DNA from: Pseudomonadota bacterium
GTDB lineage: Bacteria; Pseudomonadota; Gammaproteobacteria; Xanthomonadales; Xanthomonadaceae
Assembly (NCBI GenBank): GCA_023430045.1
Contig: JAEZCF010000019.1
Coordinates: 42,135 to 106,134, forward strand
Direction: 5' to 3'
Length of the DNA: 64,000 nucleotides
Shown: piece after piece, positions 36,875-47,600 of the stretch
How the letters are laid out: each line of letters starts with the position of its first letter
Numbering within the stretch: position 1 is the first letter of the stretch
Translations under genes and position numbers: made by a program
Notes under the pieces: generated by a model
The model's database searches: none
What the model was told of the DNA's origin: nothing
What the model saw: the letters and a program-made list of their open reading frames with translations, nothing else

Positions 36875-39800
36875 GTGACCTCAACTGCCGCCACCATTGA
36901 CGTTCTGCTGCGGGCGAACACGGCAGCCTATCGTGCCGAGATGGTCCGCTCTGCCCGTGAGACTGCAGATCGGCTCGGTTCCATTCGCAAGGAAGCCGCA
37001 TCGACCGCAGTTTCCATTGCGAACCTCAACAAGGCCGCAGCAGGATTCATCGGATTCCAAGCTGTCACATCGGGCGTGCGTTCCCTGGTCGAGGCGCAGA
37101 AGTCCATCCAGCAGATTCATTATGGGCTCCAGGGTGCGACGGGATCTGCGGCCGCTGCTGACAAGGCTTACGGATTCGTTGCACAGACCGCCAAGGAGCT
37201 TGGGCTGAACTTGGAAGGTGCGGCTAAGAGCTTCACCGGAATGTCGGCCGCCGCGAGCGCCAACGGTATCGCCATGCGGGATCAGCAGGATCTGTTCCGT
37301 CAGCTTTCGCGCTCTGCGACGGTCATGCACCTCACCAGCGAACAGATGGGCCGCGCAACAACCGCGCTTGGTCAGTCGTTCAGTAAGGGTAAGTTTCAGG
37401 CGGAGGAACTTCGCCAGCAGCTGGGTGAGGCTATCCCTGGCATCGTGCCGCGCTTCATGCAGGCTGTGGCTCAAATGAACGAAGGTACGGCCCTGGCCGG
37501 AAAGTCCTTCGATAAGCTCCTGCAGGACGGTGATCTCAACGTCCAGAAATACCTGCCAGCGATGATCAAGGCGTTGGAAGCCACCGGTAGCGGGGCGGAA
37601 GAGGCTGCAAAGGGCCTCAGTGCAGAGCTGAACCGGCTGTCTACCGCGTGGTTCAACCTCAAGGTAAACGCGAGTTCTGGTGTCTTCAGCGACACGGCGA
37701 TTGCCTCAGTGCGCCTTATGGCGGAAAACCTGGACAAAGTCGCCGGCGCCGCAGCCGTTGCTGGTGGTGTCATTGCTGGACGTGTGATCGGTATCGGTGC
37801 ACGTAATGCCTATGGTGCTGTCGCGGGGCCGATAGCCGAGCGGACGGCAGCATCAGGACAGGCCAAGGAAATGGCCAGCCTCGCGCGTGAGCGTGCGAAG
37901 GAGGCGGCCGAACAAGTCAATCAGGCCCGGGAGTCCGTTCGTCTGGCGACCGCCTGGAAGGCACAGAGTGCTGTCGCAGCAGACACCGCGCGTGGGCAGC
38001 TTGGAATGGCTGCGGCCGCGAACGAAGCGGCTCAGGCGACCCTACGGCATCAAGAGGGTGCACTCACGCTATCGGCAAACCTCCGTGCCCAGAGGGACGC
38101 CCAAGCGGCGGCGGTGATCGCGCAGCGTAATCTCGCGCGCGCCCAGGCTGAGTACAACGCCGCCGTTACGTCGGGAAACCTCGCCGATGCAAAGGGCGTG
38201 CAAGCCAAAGGCCGGCTCATTGCTGCGCAGGAAGCGGCGGCAATCGCTACAAACAACCTCACAGCTGCGCGCGCGCGAGAGGCCGCTGCCGGCGCTGCTG
38301 GAGGGCTAGCGGGGATGGCGGGAAGCGCGGCGCGCGCAGCAGGCACAGGGCTCCTGGCGCTTGCTGGCGGACCGTGGGGTGCGGCGGCAATTGCCATAGG
38401 CGCGCTCGGCATGGCTTATGTGGATGCTAAGCGGAAATCTGAGGATGCGCGTAAGGAGTTCGAGGAGCAGGCAAAGTCGCTCGGCGTCCTGACCTTCGCC
38501 ATCAAGGACGCGACTGAGCAGTACAAGAATCTGAATGGATCCGTGTCGTTGAAGGATCTGGCAGCCGTTTGGAATGAGTCCGGTGTGGCAGTCCGCAAGG
38601 CTGACCACGATATTGCCGCGCTGACAGCACGGATCACGGAATACGAGGCGAAGCTCGCCACTGCGCGAACTAAACTTGAAGTTGGCGCAGGCGGTGCGGG
38701 CGATATTAATTTCTACACTGGACAGCTTCAGCAGGCGCGTGCCGACCTCGCAAAACTGACCGCTGAGGCAGCGCCCGCCCGCGCTGCCTTCTTGGAGATG
38801 CAGGAGACGCTCCGGACGGCGCTTGATCCGAAGGCATTCGAGGAGCTACGCGCGGCGGCTTTAAAGGCCGACGACGTTAAGTTCAACTCGGTATTGGCCG
38901 GCCTGAGTGACGTTCAGCGCCAAGCAATCGGCGCGGCGGACGCGATACGCAAGATCAGTCAGGCCGGCACGGATGAGGTCTGGAAGCGTCAGGTTGATCG
39001 CCTAAAGCGGGAGCGTGGCGAGTACATGTCCTGGCTTGCCACCGAAGGCAAGAAGTACATGGACGCCACCGGAAAGGCGACGTTCAACGAAGCTTGGCAG
39101 GTCATGAGCCCGGAGCAGAAGGCCGAGTTTCAGGCGCGTGCCAAGTTCGTGCGCGAAGACGTGGCGGCCGAGAAGGCTTGGAACGAGCAGCAGAAGGCGA
39201 ACAAGGCCACGGCGCGCGAGGTGCTATCGGATGCCAGGGCCCAAGAGAACCAGTACCAGTCGATCATCGACCGCGTGCAGCGTCAGATCGCGCTGGACAA
39301 GGAGCAGATGGGTCTCACCGATGACATGACGGCGGCGCAGAAGCTGCAGGTCATCGTAACCAATGAGATGAAGTCGGCGAAGGACAAGCTTAGCGACGCG
39401 GAAAAGGTCCGGGTGCGTTCGCTGTTGGACGAGGCGGTGGCACAGGGCAAGTCGCTGGCGGCGCAAGAGTCGGCGAAGAAGGCCGCGCAGGAGCTGCTGC
39501 GGGTGCAGAACCAGCTGTCGGAGGCACGTCGGTCGCAACTGGCGAGCAATTCCGCAGACCTGGCCGGATTGGTGTTCGGCTCCGATACGGTGGAGAGGAT
39601 GCGCCGGCAGGTGGACCTGCAGCGCGAATATCAGCGGCAGCTGGAGGAACTGAACCAGCGTTCGGCAGCAGGGCATTACAGCACCGAGAGCTATCGGCAA
39701 CAGAGGGAGGCCATCAAGGCCTTCTACCGCGATGCCCTTGCCGATGAGGCCTCGTACCAGGAGGACCGTGCGCGGATGCAGGCCCAGTGGGGCAACGGGT

Positions 39801-40489
39801 TCATCCGGGCCTACGAAGAAATGCGCGCCGAGGCGGCCGACTTTGCGTCCCAGAGCTACGACGCGATCACCGGCATGTTCCAGGACGGCGAAGAGGCGGC
39901 GGTGCGGTTTGCCCAGACCGGCAAGCTGTCGTTTTCCAGCCTGGTCGATTCGATGATCGCCGACATGGCACGAGTCGCCTACCGGCAGGGCATGACGGGA
40001 TTGTTCAGCTCGGCCTACAACGCGGTTCTGGGGAGCACGATCGGCCCTGTGCAGCGTGAGCGGATCAGCATCCCGGGATGGGATGACGGCGGCTGGACCG
40101 GCCCGGGCGGCAAGTACGATGTGGCCGGCCTGGTCCACAAGGACGAAGGGGTGCTCAGCAAGGAGGACATGGCCGCCCTCGGTGGCCCTTCTGCCTTCCA
40201 TGCCCTGCGCCGTGCACTGCGCAGGGGTTATGCCGGCGGCGGTATCGGAGGCCAGCCAAGCGGGCCGGCACCGGCGCTGCCAATACGCTCGGGCGGATCC
40301 GGCGATCTTCAGGTGGAGATCAACAACTACGGCGGCAACAAGGTCCAGGCACGGCAGGTTTCTCAGCGGAGGCCGGACGGCAGCGAGCTGCGGAAGCTGG
40401 TCATCGACATTGTGGGCGAAAGCCTGGACGCGGGTGAGCTGGGGGCATTCGGCCGCAGCAAGTATGGATGGACGGAGGCAATGGGATGA
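36875..40489 (+). CDS. tape measure protein
   Basis: A 1204-residue tail length protein. The tape measure domain (about residues 70-270) contains Phe-Thr-Gly-Met-Ser-Ala-Ala-Ala and Arg-Gln-Gln-Leu-Gly-Glu-Ala-Ile-Pro-Gly. Long Ala/Gln/Arg coiled-coil stretches follow, with an Ala/Gly-rich hydrophobic segment at about 468-520. The C-terminus is lambda H-like, with Met-Phe-Gln-Asp-Gly-Glu-Glu-Ala-Ala and Ser-Phe-Ser-Ser-Leu-Val-Asp-Ser-Met. GTG start at 36875 with GGAG upstream. At the usual 0.15 nm per residue the tail would be about 180 nm. Confidence 0.93.
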   Translation: MTSTAATIDVLLRANTAAYRAEMVRSARETADRLGSIRKEAASTAVSIANLNKAAAGFIGFQAVTSGVRSLVEAQKSIQQIHYGLQGATGSAAAADKAYGFVAQTAKELGLNLEGAAKSFTGMSAAASANGIAMRDQQDLFRQLSRSATVMHLTSEQMGRATTALGQSFSKGKFQAEELRQQLGEAIPGIVPRFMQAVAQMNEGTALAGKSFDKLLQDGDLNVQKYLPAMIKALEATGSGAEEAAKGLSAELNRLSTAWFNLKVNASSGVFSDTAIASVRLMAENLDKVAGAAAVAGGVIAGRVIGIGARNAYGAVAGPIAERTAASGQAKEMASLARERAKEAAEQVNQARESVRLATAWKAQSAVAADTARGQLGMAAAANEAAQATLRHQEGALTLSANLRAQRDAQAAAVIAQRNLARAQAEYNAAVTSGNLADAKGVQAKGRLIAAQEAAAIATNNLTAARAREAAAGAAGGLAGMAGSAARAAGTGLLALAGGPWGAAAIAIGALGMAYVDAKRKSEDARKEFEEQAKSLGVLTFAIKDATEQYKNLNGSVSLKDLAAVWNESGVAVRKADHDIAALTARITEYEAKLATARTKLEVGAGGAGDINFYTGQLQQARADLAKLTAEAAPARAAFLEMQETLRTALDPKAFEELRAAALKADDVKFNSVLAGLSDVQRQAIGAADAIRKISQAGTDEVWKRQVDRLKRERGEYMSWLATEGKKYMDATGKATFNEAWQVMSPEQKAEFQARAKFVREDVAAEKAWNEQQKANKATAREVLSDARAQENQYQSIIDRVQRQIALDKEQMGLTDDMTAAQKLQVIVTNEMKSAKDKLSDAEKVRVRSLLDEAVAQGKSLAAQESAKKAAQELLRVQNQLSEARRSQLASNSADLAGLVFGSDTVERMRRQVDLQREYQRQLEELNQRSAAGHYSTESYRQQREAIKAFYRDALADEASYQEDRARMQAQWGNGFIRAYEEMRAEAADFASQSYDAITGMFQDGEEAAVRFAQTGKLSFSSLVDSMIADMARVAYRQGMTGLFSSAYNAVLGSTIGPVQRERISIPGWDDGGWTGPGGKYDVAGLVHKDEGVLSKEDMAALGGPSAFHALRRALRRGYAGGGIGGQPSGPAPALPIRSGGSGDLQVEINNYGGNKVQARQVSQRRPDGSELRKLVIDIVGESLDAGELGAFGRSKYGWTEAMG

Positions 40490-40839
40490 GTAGTTGGCCG
40501 GCATACGCCGAAGTCAGGTTCGCCGATTACGGCGAGGAGTTTGACCCTTCGGTTGAGCGTGATGAGATGGAACGTGGGCCCGCGATGATGCGCGTCCTGA
40601 ACGAAAACGTGGTGCAGAACATCATGGCCTCGGTTCAATTCCGGTCAGAGGCGGACGCTGCGGCCTTTGAGGCCTGGTATTTCAACGACGTGGGCCGCAT
40701 CGGCTGGTTCACCATGCAGCACCCGCGCACCGGGGAGACCATTACCGCCCGGTTCCCGAGCGGTATCGGCCGGCTGGTGCCGTTGAAGACGCGTTTCAGC
40801 TTCTCCAAGCGGGACCTGGTGATGGAGTACATGCGATGA
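40486..40839 (+). CDS. minor tail protein
   Basis: A 117-residue protein with Tyr-Ala-Glu-Val-Arg-Phe-Ala-Asp-Tyr-Gly and, later, Phe-Glu-Ala-Trp-Tyr-Phe and Gly-Trp-Phe-Thr-Met-Gln-His-Pro, which recalls distal tail (lambda M-like) proteins. The start at 40486 overlaps the tape measure stop as ATGA. It lies between the tape measure gene and the DUF1833 gene, the position of lambda gene M. Confidence 0.75.
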   Translation: MSSWPAYAEVRFADYGEEFDPSVERDEMERGPAMMRVLNENVVQNIMASVQFRSEADAAAFEAWYFNDVGRIGWFTMQHPRTGETITARFPSGIGRLVPLKTRFSFSKRDLVMEYMR

Positions 40840-41297
40840 GCAGCTTCACCGAGCGCCGCCAGCGCGTGACCGACAAGACCGGGATGCTGGCCCTGCTGGA
40901 GGTGTCCGCCCCGTCGTTCGTTGAGACGCTGCGTATCTGCAATGACACGCGGAACTGGGTCAGCAACGGTATCGAGTTCGTCGGCGTGCAGTTCGGCTTC
41001 AAGACGCCGGACAGCGTGAACGGTCAGCCGCAGCGTGCCCAGCTGGTGCTCAGCAACGTGGGCCGGGCGATCACTGAGGATCTTGAGCGCATGGCGCCCG
41101 GGGAACTGGTCGTTGCGCGGCTGATGATCACCGACCGGGCAGACCCGAACGTCATCGAGACGGACATCTATCTGCCGATGATGACCGTCTCCGTGACCAC
41201 GCAGACGGCGACGGCGAACTGCGGCATGGACTATTACACCCGCCAGCAGGCCGTGCGCCTCCGTGCCAACCCGTTCACCTTGCCGGGGATCTTCTGA
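40836..41297 (+). CDS. DUF1833 family minor tail protein
   Basis: A 153-residue protein of the DUF1833 type, with Glu-Thr-Leu-Arg-Ile-Cys-Asn-Asp-Thr, Phe-Lys-Thr-Pro-Asp-Ser, and Pro-Gln-Arg-Ala-Gln-Leu-Val-Leu-Ser-Asn-Val-Gly. Family members occupy the position of lambda gene L near the tail tip. I see no conserved Cys set for an iron-sulfur cluster as in lambda L. Four-base overlap upstream and one-base overlap downstream. Confidence 0.85.
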   Translation: MSSFTERRQRVTDKTGMLALLEVSAPSFVETLRICNDTRNWVSNGIEFVGVQFGFKTPDSVNGQPQRAQLVLSNVGRAITEDLERMAPGELVVARLMITDRADPNVIETDIYLPMMTVSVTTQTATANCGMDYYTRQQAVRLRANPFTLPGIF

Positions 41298-41692
41298 TGC
41301 GCCTGGCTGACGTGGAACGCTTCGTGGCGATCCCCTACGACGAAGACCGGTTCGACTGCGCTGACCTTGTGGCACAGGTACAGCGCGAGCTGTTCGGCCG
41401 CGACGTGCGCATGCCCAGCCGGCGCCCACGTGGTGCCCGGGGAGCGGCAGAGCTTGAATCCCTGTCGCAGCCCTATGCCACGCCACGGGAGGGGCCGCCG
41501 CAGGACGGCGACCTGGTCCTGATGTTCGACCACGGAGAACGAAGCCCCGGCCATGCCGGGGTTTTTTTTCATCTGGCCCATGAGGGCTGGGTGCTTCACA
41601 GCAATGAGCGCAACGCCTGCAGCGTCCTGCACCGCGTGCGCGACCTGCCGGGCTTCGGCCTGCGCATCGAGGGTTATTACGCATGGGTCTGA
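41297..41692 (+). CDS. NlpC/P60-family tail assembly peptidase (lambda K-like)
   Basis: A 131-residue NlpC/P60 protein. The catalytic Cys lies in Phe-Asp-Cys-Ala-Asp-Leu-Val, and His in Pro-Gly-His-Ala-Gly-Val-Phe-Phe. Such tail proteins are thought to cleave peptidoglycan peptides at infection or to act in tail assembly. The codons around the catalytic His form a perfect terminator-like hairpin with eight T. The gene overlaps the host-specificity gene by ten bases. Confidence 0.85.
   Translation: MRLADVERFVAIPYDEDRFDCADLVAQVQRELFGRDVRMPSRRPRGARGAAELESLSQPYATPREGPPQDGDLVLMFDHGERSPGHAGVFFHLAHEGWVLHSNERNACSVLHRVRDLPGFGLRIEGYYAWV
41545..41569 (+). terminator. intragenic terminator-like hairpin in the NlpC/P60 gene
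   Basis: CCCCGGC, loop CAT, GCCGGGG and eight T, all within the coding frame. Structurally it is a full intrinsic terminator placed just before the largest tail gene, so it could attenuate transcription unless the antitermination complex is present. Confidence 0.6.
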
Positions 41693-44600
41693 TGGAAAAC
41701 CCCGCCGCTGACGGTCGCTTGATCGTCACCCCGCACCCGGTGCTGGTCGATGGCCAGCGCAACCAGCCGGCGGACCTGCGTCCTGGCGAGTCGCTGTATG
41801 CCTTCCTGATGCGTCACGTGGAGGACCTGGACGGTCGCGCGTGGCAGGTCACCATCGGTGGCTGCGACGTGCCGCGCCACCTGTGGCACCACGTGTATCC
41901 CAAGCACGGGCAGGTCATCGAGGCACGCGGCGCCGTGGGCCGCTCTGCCGTGGCGCTGGTGGCCACCCTTGCGCTGGCCTACTTCACCTTCGGCGGCGGT
42001 GCGATCGCGGGCTTCAGCATCGGCACGTCCACGGTTGCGGGCACGTATGCCGCGCAGGCGGCGGTCTACATGGCCGGCTCGCTGCTGATCAACCGCGTCC
42101 TGCAGCCCAAGCAGCCGAAGGCCAGCCCGGCCGCGCCGTCCGTCTATTCGATCTCCGCAGGTCGAAACCGCGCCCGTCCATATGAGCCACTGGGCTTGCT
42201 GTTCGGCTCGGTGCGCATCGCGCCGGATCTGGCCAGCAATCCGTACACCTGGTACGAGGGCGACGACCAGTTCCTGTCGATGCTGCTGACGCCCGGCATC
42301 AACGTGGACAGCGTCGAGGCCCTGTACAACGGCGACGCGCTGCTGTCGTCCTATGAGGGCGTGCGGGTCTGGCACAACGGCTTCCCGGGCATGCCCAGCC
42401 AGGAAATCCCGCTCTACAGCAATGCGGACGTGACCGAGGGCGGGACGCTGCTGGACACCAGCAATGACCCGAAGCACCAGGCCAGCGCCTGGGTGCAGCG
42501 CACCAGCTCGGCCGGGACCGTGCGCCTGATGGTGGGAGCAGAGTTCCAGATCTGGGACCGCACCACCAAGGGCAAGGACAAGGTCAACCAGGACCAGATC
42601 CAGATCCAGTACCGCGGCGTGGGCGCGACGGCCTGGCAGGCGTTCGGCACCTACAACATCAAGGGCAACAACAACAAGCAGCAGCGCGCCAGCTACGCCA
42701 TCGACGTGCCCGAGGGCCAGTACGACGTGCGCGTGCGCGTGGTAGGCAACAACACCGATGGCAGCGGTGCGGAGGCCAACGTCGTCTGGACCACGCTCAC
42801 GAGCGTCCAGCGGGACACGGCGACCTATGCTGGCATCGCGCGCATCGGCATCCGCATGCAGGCCAATGGCCAGCTCAACGGCGCTCCGGACGAGATCCGC
42901 TGCGTGGCCCATGCTCGGGCAATCCCGGTGTGGAAGGGCGACCGCTGGGTAACCGAACGCACCTCAAACCCCGGGGCGCAGATCCTCGCGTTCGCGCGCG
43001 GCGTGTACGACGAAGACGGCGTACTGATCGCCGGCATGGGCTTGCCTGATGCCCGTATCGATATCGAGGGCCTGAAGGCCTTCATGCTCCACTGCGCTGC
43101 CAACGGCTTCACCTACGATTACCGGCTGACGGAGCCTCGCAGCCATGAGCAGGTGCTGGACACCGTTGCGCTGGCTGGATTCGGGCATATCAGCTGGCCG
43201 CGCGGGCGGTTGTCGGTTGTGTGGGCGGCAGACGAACAGCCGCTGTCCGGCGTGGTCAACATGGGCACGATCAAGAAGGCCCAGTTCCAGGTGGATTACA
43301 CGCTGGCCAACGCTGCCGATGGCATCGAATACACCTACCTGGACCGCACCACCTGGGAACCCAAGACCCTGCGCGTGCCGGCACCGGGCGTGCTCACGAT
43401 GCTCAATCCGGCCCAGGTTACGGGCGAGGGTGTGACCAGCGAGGCGCATGCAGCGCTGCTGGCGCGCTATCACCTGGCGCAGAGCCTGTACCAGTACAAG
43501 ACGATCACCTACAGCACCCGCTCGGAGTTCATGAGTTACGGGCGACTGTCGGTGCTGGCGCTGCAGCACGACCTCACGCAGTGGGGCTTCGGTGGTCGCG
43601 TGCGCGGGGCGAGCCGTGGGAGCGACGGGAAGGTCACCCTGCAGCTGGACGCGTCTGTGCCTGCACCAGCGGAAGGGAACGCCTATGTGGGGCTGCGGAT
43701 CCCGGGTGAGCGCGTGTACAGGGTGTTCAAGGTGAGCGCATTCGTCGGCACGGCCAGGGAGCTGACGCTGACTGAAGCATGGCCGGATGACGCCGCGCTG
43801 CCGGGTGACGCCGAAAAGAACCCGGCGTGGGACACGCTCTGGATCTACGACTTCAAGCAGACGCCAGGCCTGCGCGTGCGCGTGACCGGCATGCGGCCGG
43901 AAAATGACCTCAAGGGCGCGAGCATCGAAGTCGTGCCGGAGAGCGCCGAGTTCTGGCATTACGTGAAGACGGGCGAATATGTCCCGTCACCGAACGAGTC
44001 GCTCCTGAACACCCGGCCGGTGGCCAGCGACCTGAAGGTCACTGAGCGCCAGGTGGTGCAGGGCGACACCGAATACACCGAGCTGCAGGCAACCTTCGCC
44101 GTCTCCGGCCCGGTGGGCGACACGGTCGTGCTGTCGGACACCGATGGCAACGGCGAGCTGGAGCAGGTCGGCCGGACCGTGACGCGGACCGCGACCTGGC
44201 GCATCCCGGGCGCCGGCACGTACCCGATCACGGTCCGGCCCTACAGCCCGGACGGCAACGCCGGCGTAGCGGCCTCGCTGATCTACACCACCCGCGGCGC
44301 CGACGCCCCGCCGGTGCTGGTGGACCTGTTCGATGTCGAGCAGCACAGCGGCGGCGTGCGCCGGTATACCTGGGGCTTCTTCAGCGACACGATCCAGTCG
44401 GCCAACTTCGCCGGCGTGGAGATCCGGTATATCGCCGGCACGGTGGCCGCGCCGAACTGGGAAGCCATGACGCCACTGGGCGATGACGGCTACCACTCGG
44501 CTGCCTTCGAGGCCGTGCTGCCCGAGGCAGGCACGTGGACGTTCGCCTGCCGCTCACGGAACACCTCCGGCACCCTGTCCACGGGCATGCAGGTGCTGAC

Positions 44601-47600
44601 CCGCACACTTGACGCGAACCTCGGCGAGGTCATCGGCGGCATCGAGGATGACCTGGACGAGCAGATCCAGAAGCAGATCGAGCAGCAACAGCAGATCGAC
44701 CGCGATCGCGCCGACAGCATCGCGCGTGACGCAGCCCAGTCTGCCCAGCGTGCCGCTGACTACGCCCAGCAGCAGGTGGACCTGCTCAACGAGAGCGCGC
44801 TGCGGACTGCGGCGGTCAAGCAGGTGGCTGACAACCTGAGCGCGGAAGTGGACGCGCGTGTCGTCGCCGTGCGCAAAGTCGCGGACGACGTGGTGGCCGT
44901 TGCCGAAGCAGTGGCCGATGAAGAAGCCGCGCGCATCGCTGACATGCTCAACGAGAAGCTGGAGCGGCAGGCTGAGATCACCGTTGAGCGCACCGCGCGG
45001 CAGACGCTGGGCGAATCGCTGGCCCAGCAGATCGGCATGGTCGCCGCCGGCAGCGGCACCCAGTTCGACAGTGAGGCCATCTGGCACTTCAACACCAGCA
45101 CGGAAGGCTGGTCCGGAGGCAGTAACCCGCCGACTGTCGTTGACGGCATGCTGCGGCCGGGCAACAGCACCAGCGCCTATGGCCAGTCGCCCAACAATCT
45201 TGCCATCGACGGCAACGCCTACCGCTTCATCAAGACGCGCGTGCGCAGGGTCGGCACGCCGCCGTGGCGCGGCCTGGTGCGCTGGATCACCGACGCCGAC
45301 ACGAACTGGAACGACGCCAAGTCGCTGACGATCCCGGAGCCGAGCTTCGACGCCAACGGCCTGGCCACCGTCGATATCGACCTGATCCCGTGGAACGGGG
45401 CATCGCCGGTGCGCGCCGTCCGCATGGCACTGGTCACGACCCAGACCGACACCGATTACCTGATGTATGACTACATCGGCATCGGCCGGCCCTCGCCTGG
45501 CGCCAGTACCGCCATGGTGCAGGACGCGGTCACGGCGCTGACCAACGCCGACACGGCCGAGGCGACCCAGCGCACCGCCTTGGGCGTGCAGATGCGCGGC
45601 AACTACACCGGCAACGATCCCGGTGCAGCCCAAGGCCTGATCGGCGCGGTCAACTCGGCTCGCATCGAAGGTGACCGGGTGCTGGCCGAGCGCAACAGCC
45701 TGATCGAAGCGCGCCTGCCCGCCGGCAACGGCAAGCTGGCCAGCGAAGCGTCGGTGACGGCGGTCGAGCAGGCGAGCGTCGAGCGAGACACCGCCAACGC
45801 CAATGCCGTGACCGCCGTAAATGCGGCCCTGCCGGCCATCGCCGCCCAGGGCGGCAACAAGGTCACCAACGGCGGCTGGCAATTCGGCCAGGACGTTGGT
45901 TGGTCCTATGGCGGCAACCGTGCTGGCATGGCCGTGGTGGACGAAGGACGCACGGGGAAGTGCTGGCGTGTGGATGGTGCAGCGGGCACACGCGCGGCCT
46001 ATGCCAATGGCGGTGCCGACATGGACGTGATCGCCGGCAAGACCTACCGCGTTTCGTTCTGGTATCGCACCACCGACGATTACAACGGCACGTCGGATAA
46101 CGGCAAGATGCGCCTGGGCAACCAGACCGGCGGCCTGCTCACCTCGGCCACCTTCGGCGCCAGCCGGCTGGAATGGACCTACCGGGATTTCACCTACACG
46201 GTGCCCACCGATGGCTCTGTCACGGCCTTTCGCCTGAGCGCGCTGGCCAACAACACCGCCGGCACCCTGTGGGTGGACGACGTTGCCATCGAGGAGGTCA
46301 CCGAGCTGCTGGCCAATGCCGAGGCGACGCGGGGGCTGGGCGTCACTGTCACGAACCTTGAAGGGACGGTAGCGGCCCATAGCGTGGATCTGACTCAGGT
46401 GCGCAGCGACGTTGCCGGCAAGGCCAGCGCGGCCGGCCTGCAGGCTCTGGAGTCGAAGGTCACCCAGCAGGGCAACGACCTGACGAGTCAGGCCGGCCAG
46501 ATGGTTCAGCTGCAGAGCGGCATCAGCGCCGCCCAGCAGGCCGCTCAGGACGCCGCGACGACCGCTGGCGGCAAGGGCAAGGTGATCTTCCAGTCTGCGG
46601 CTCCCGCGACCGCTGATCGCCTGGCACAGAATCTCTGGATCGATACCACCGGCGGCGCCAATACGCCGAAGCGATGGAACGGCACGGCGTGGGTCGCAGC
46701 AAGCGACAAGGTGGCCACCGATGCAGCGGCGGCCGCTGCGGCGGCGCAGGCGTCGTCGTCGGCCAACGCGGGCGCGATTGCCAGCACGAACACGCGTGTG
46801 GCCCAGGCCGAGGGCAAGATCGAAAGCCACGGAGACTCGATCACCAGGCTGGACAACAGCGTGCAGACGCTGGAGGGTGCCTTCACGGCGATTCCCAACG
46901 GCACCTTCGACCTGGACACCTCGCACTGGGTCGCTTCCGGCAACGGCAGCAGCTTCAGCTGGGACGCCGGTGAAAAGGCGCTCCGGTCCGGGCCCGGGTC
47001 GGTGCGCGTTGCCAACGACACGCCGATCAACATCAACCCGGGCGACACGGTCAAGCTGACCTTCCGCACCCGCAGCAGCGACAACGTCACCAGCATCGCT
47101 GCTGCGACGGCCGGGTTCATCAGCAGCCTGGCCAACCCGACCAACTGGACGCAGAGCTGGGCGAACTGGGCGGCCACCACGGCCGGTGAATGGGTGACTC
47201 GCGCCTACACGTGGGAGGTGCCGAGCACGTTCAACCCGCAGACCGTGTATCTGCGTTTCGCCATCGGCACCATCAACCCGACCGCCAGCGCCTACGTGCT
47301 GATCGATGACGTGGTGGTGCAGACCCCCGGCACCATTGGCGACCTGCAGAACCGCGTCACGGCCAACGCCCAGAACCTGAGCGCGCTGACCAACACCGTC
47401 TCTGTGCAGGGCGGCAATATCTCCAGCCTCAGTTCCACCATCAATCAGCTGCTGAACGACGTGGCCGGCAAAGCCAGTTCTGCCGTGGTGCAGGCCCTGG
47501 ACAGCCGGGTCGTGATCGCCGAGGGGCTCATCAGCAGTTACGGCGGCGCTCTCACGGAGGTGCAGGCACGGCTCGGCACGTTGGGCACGGACGTGGCCGC

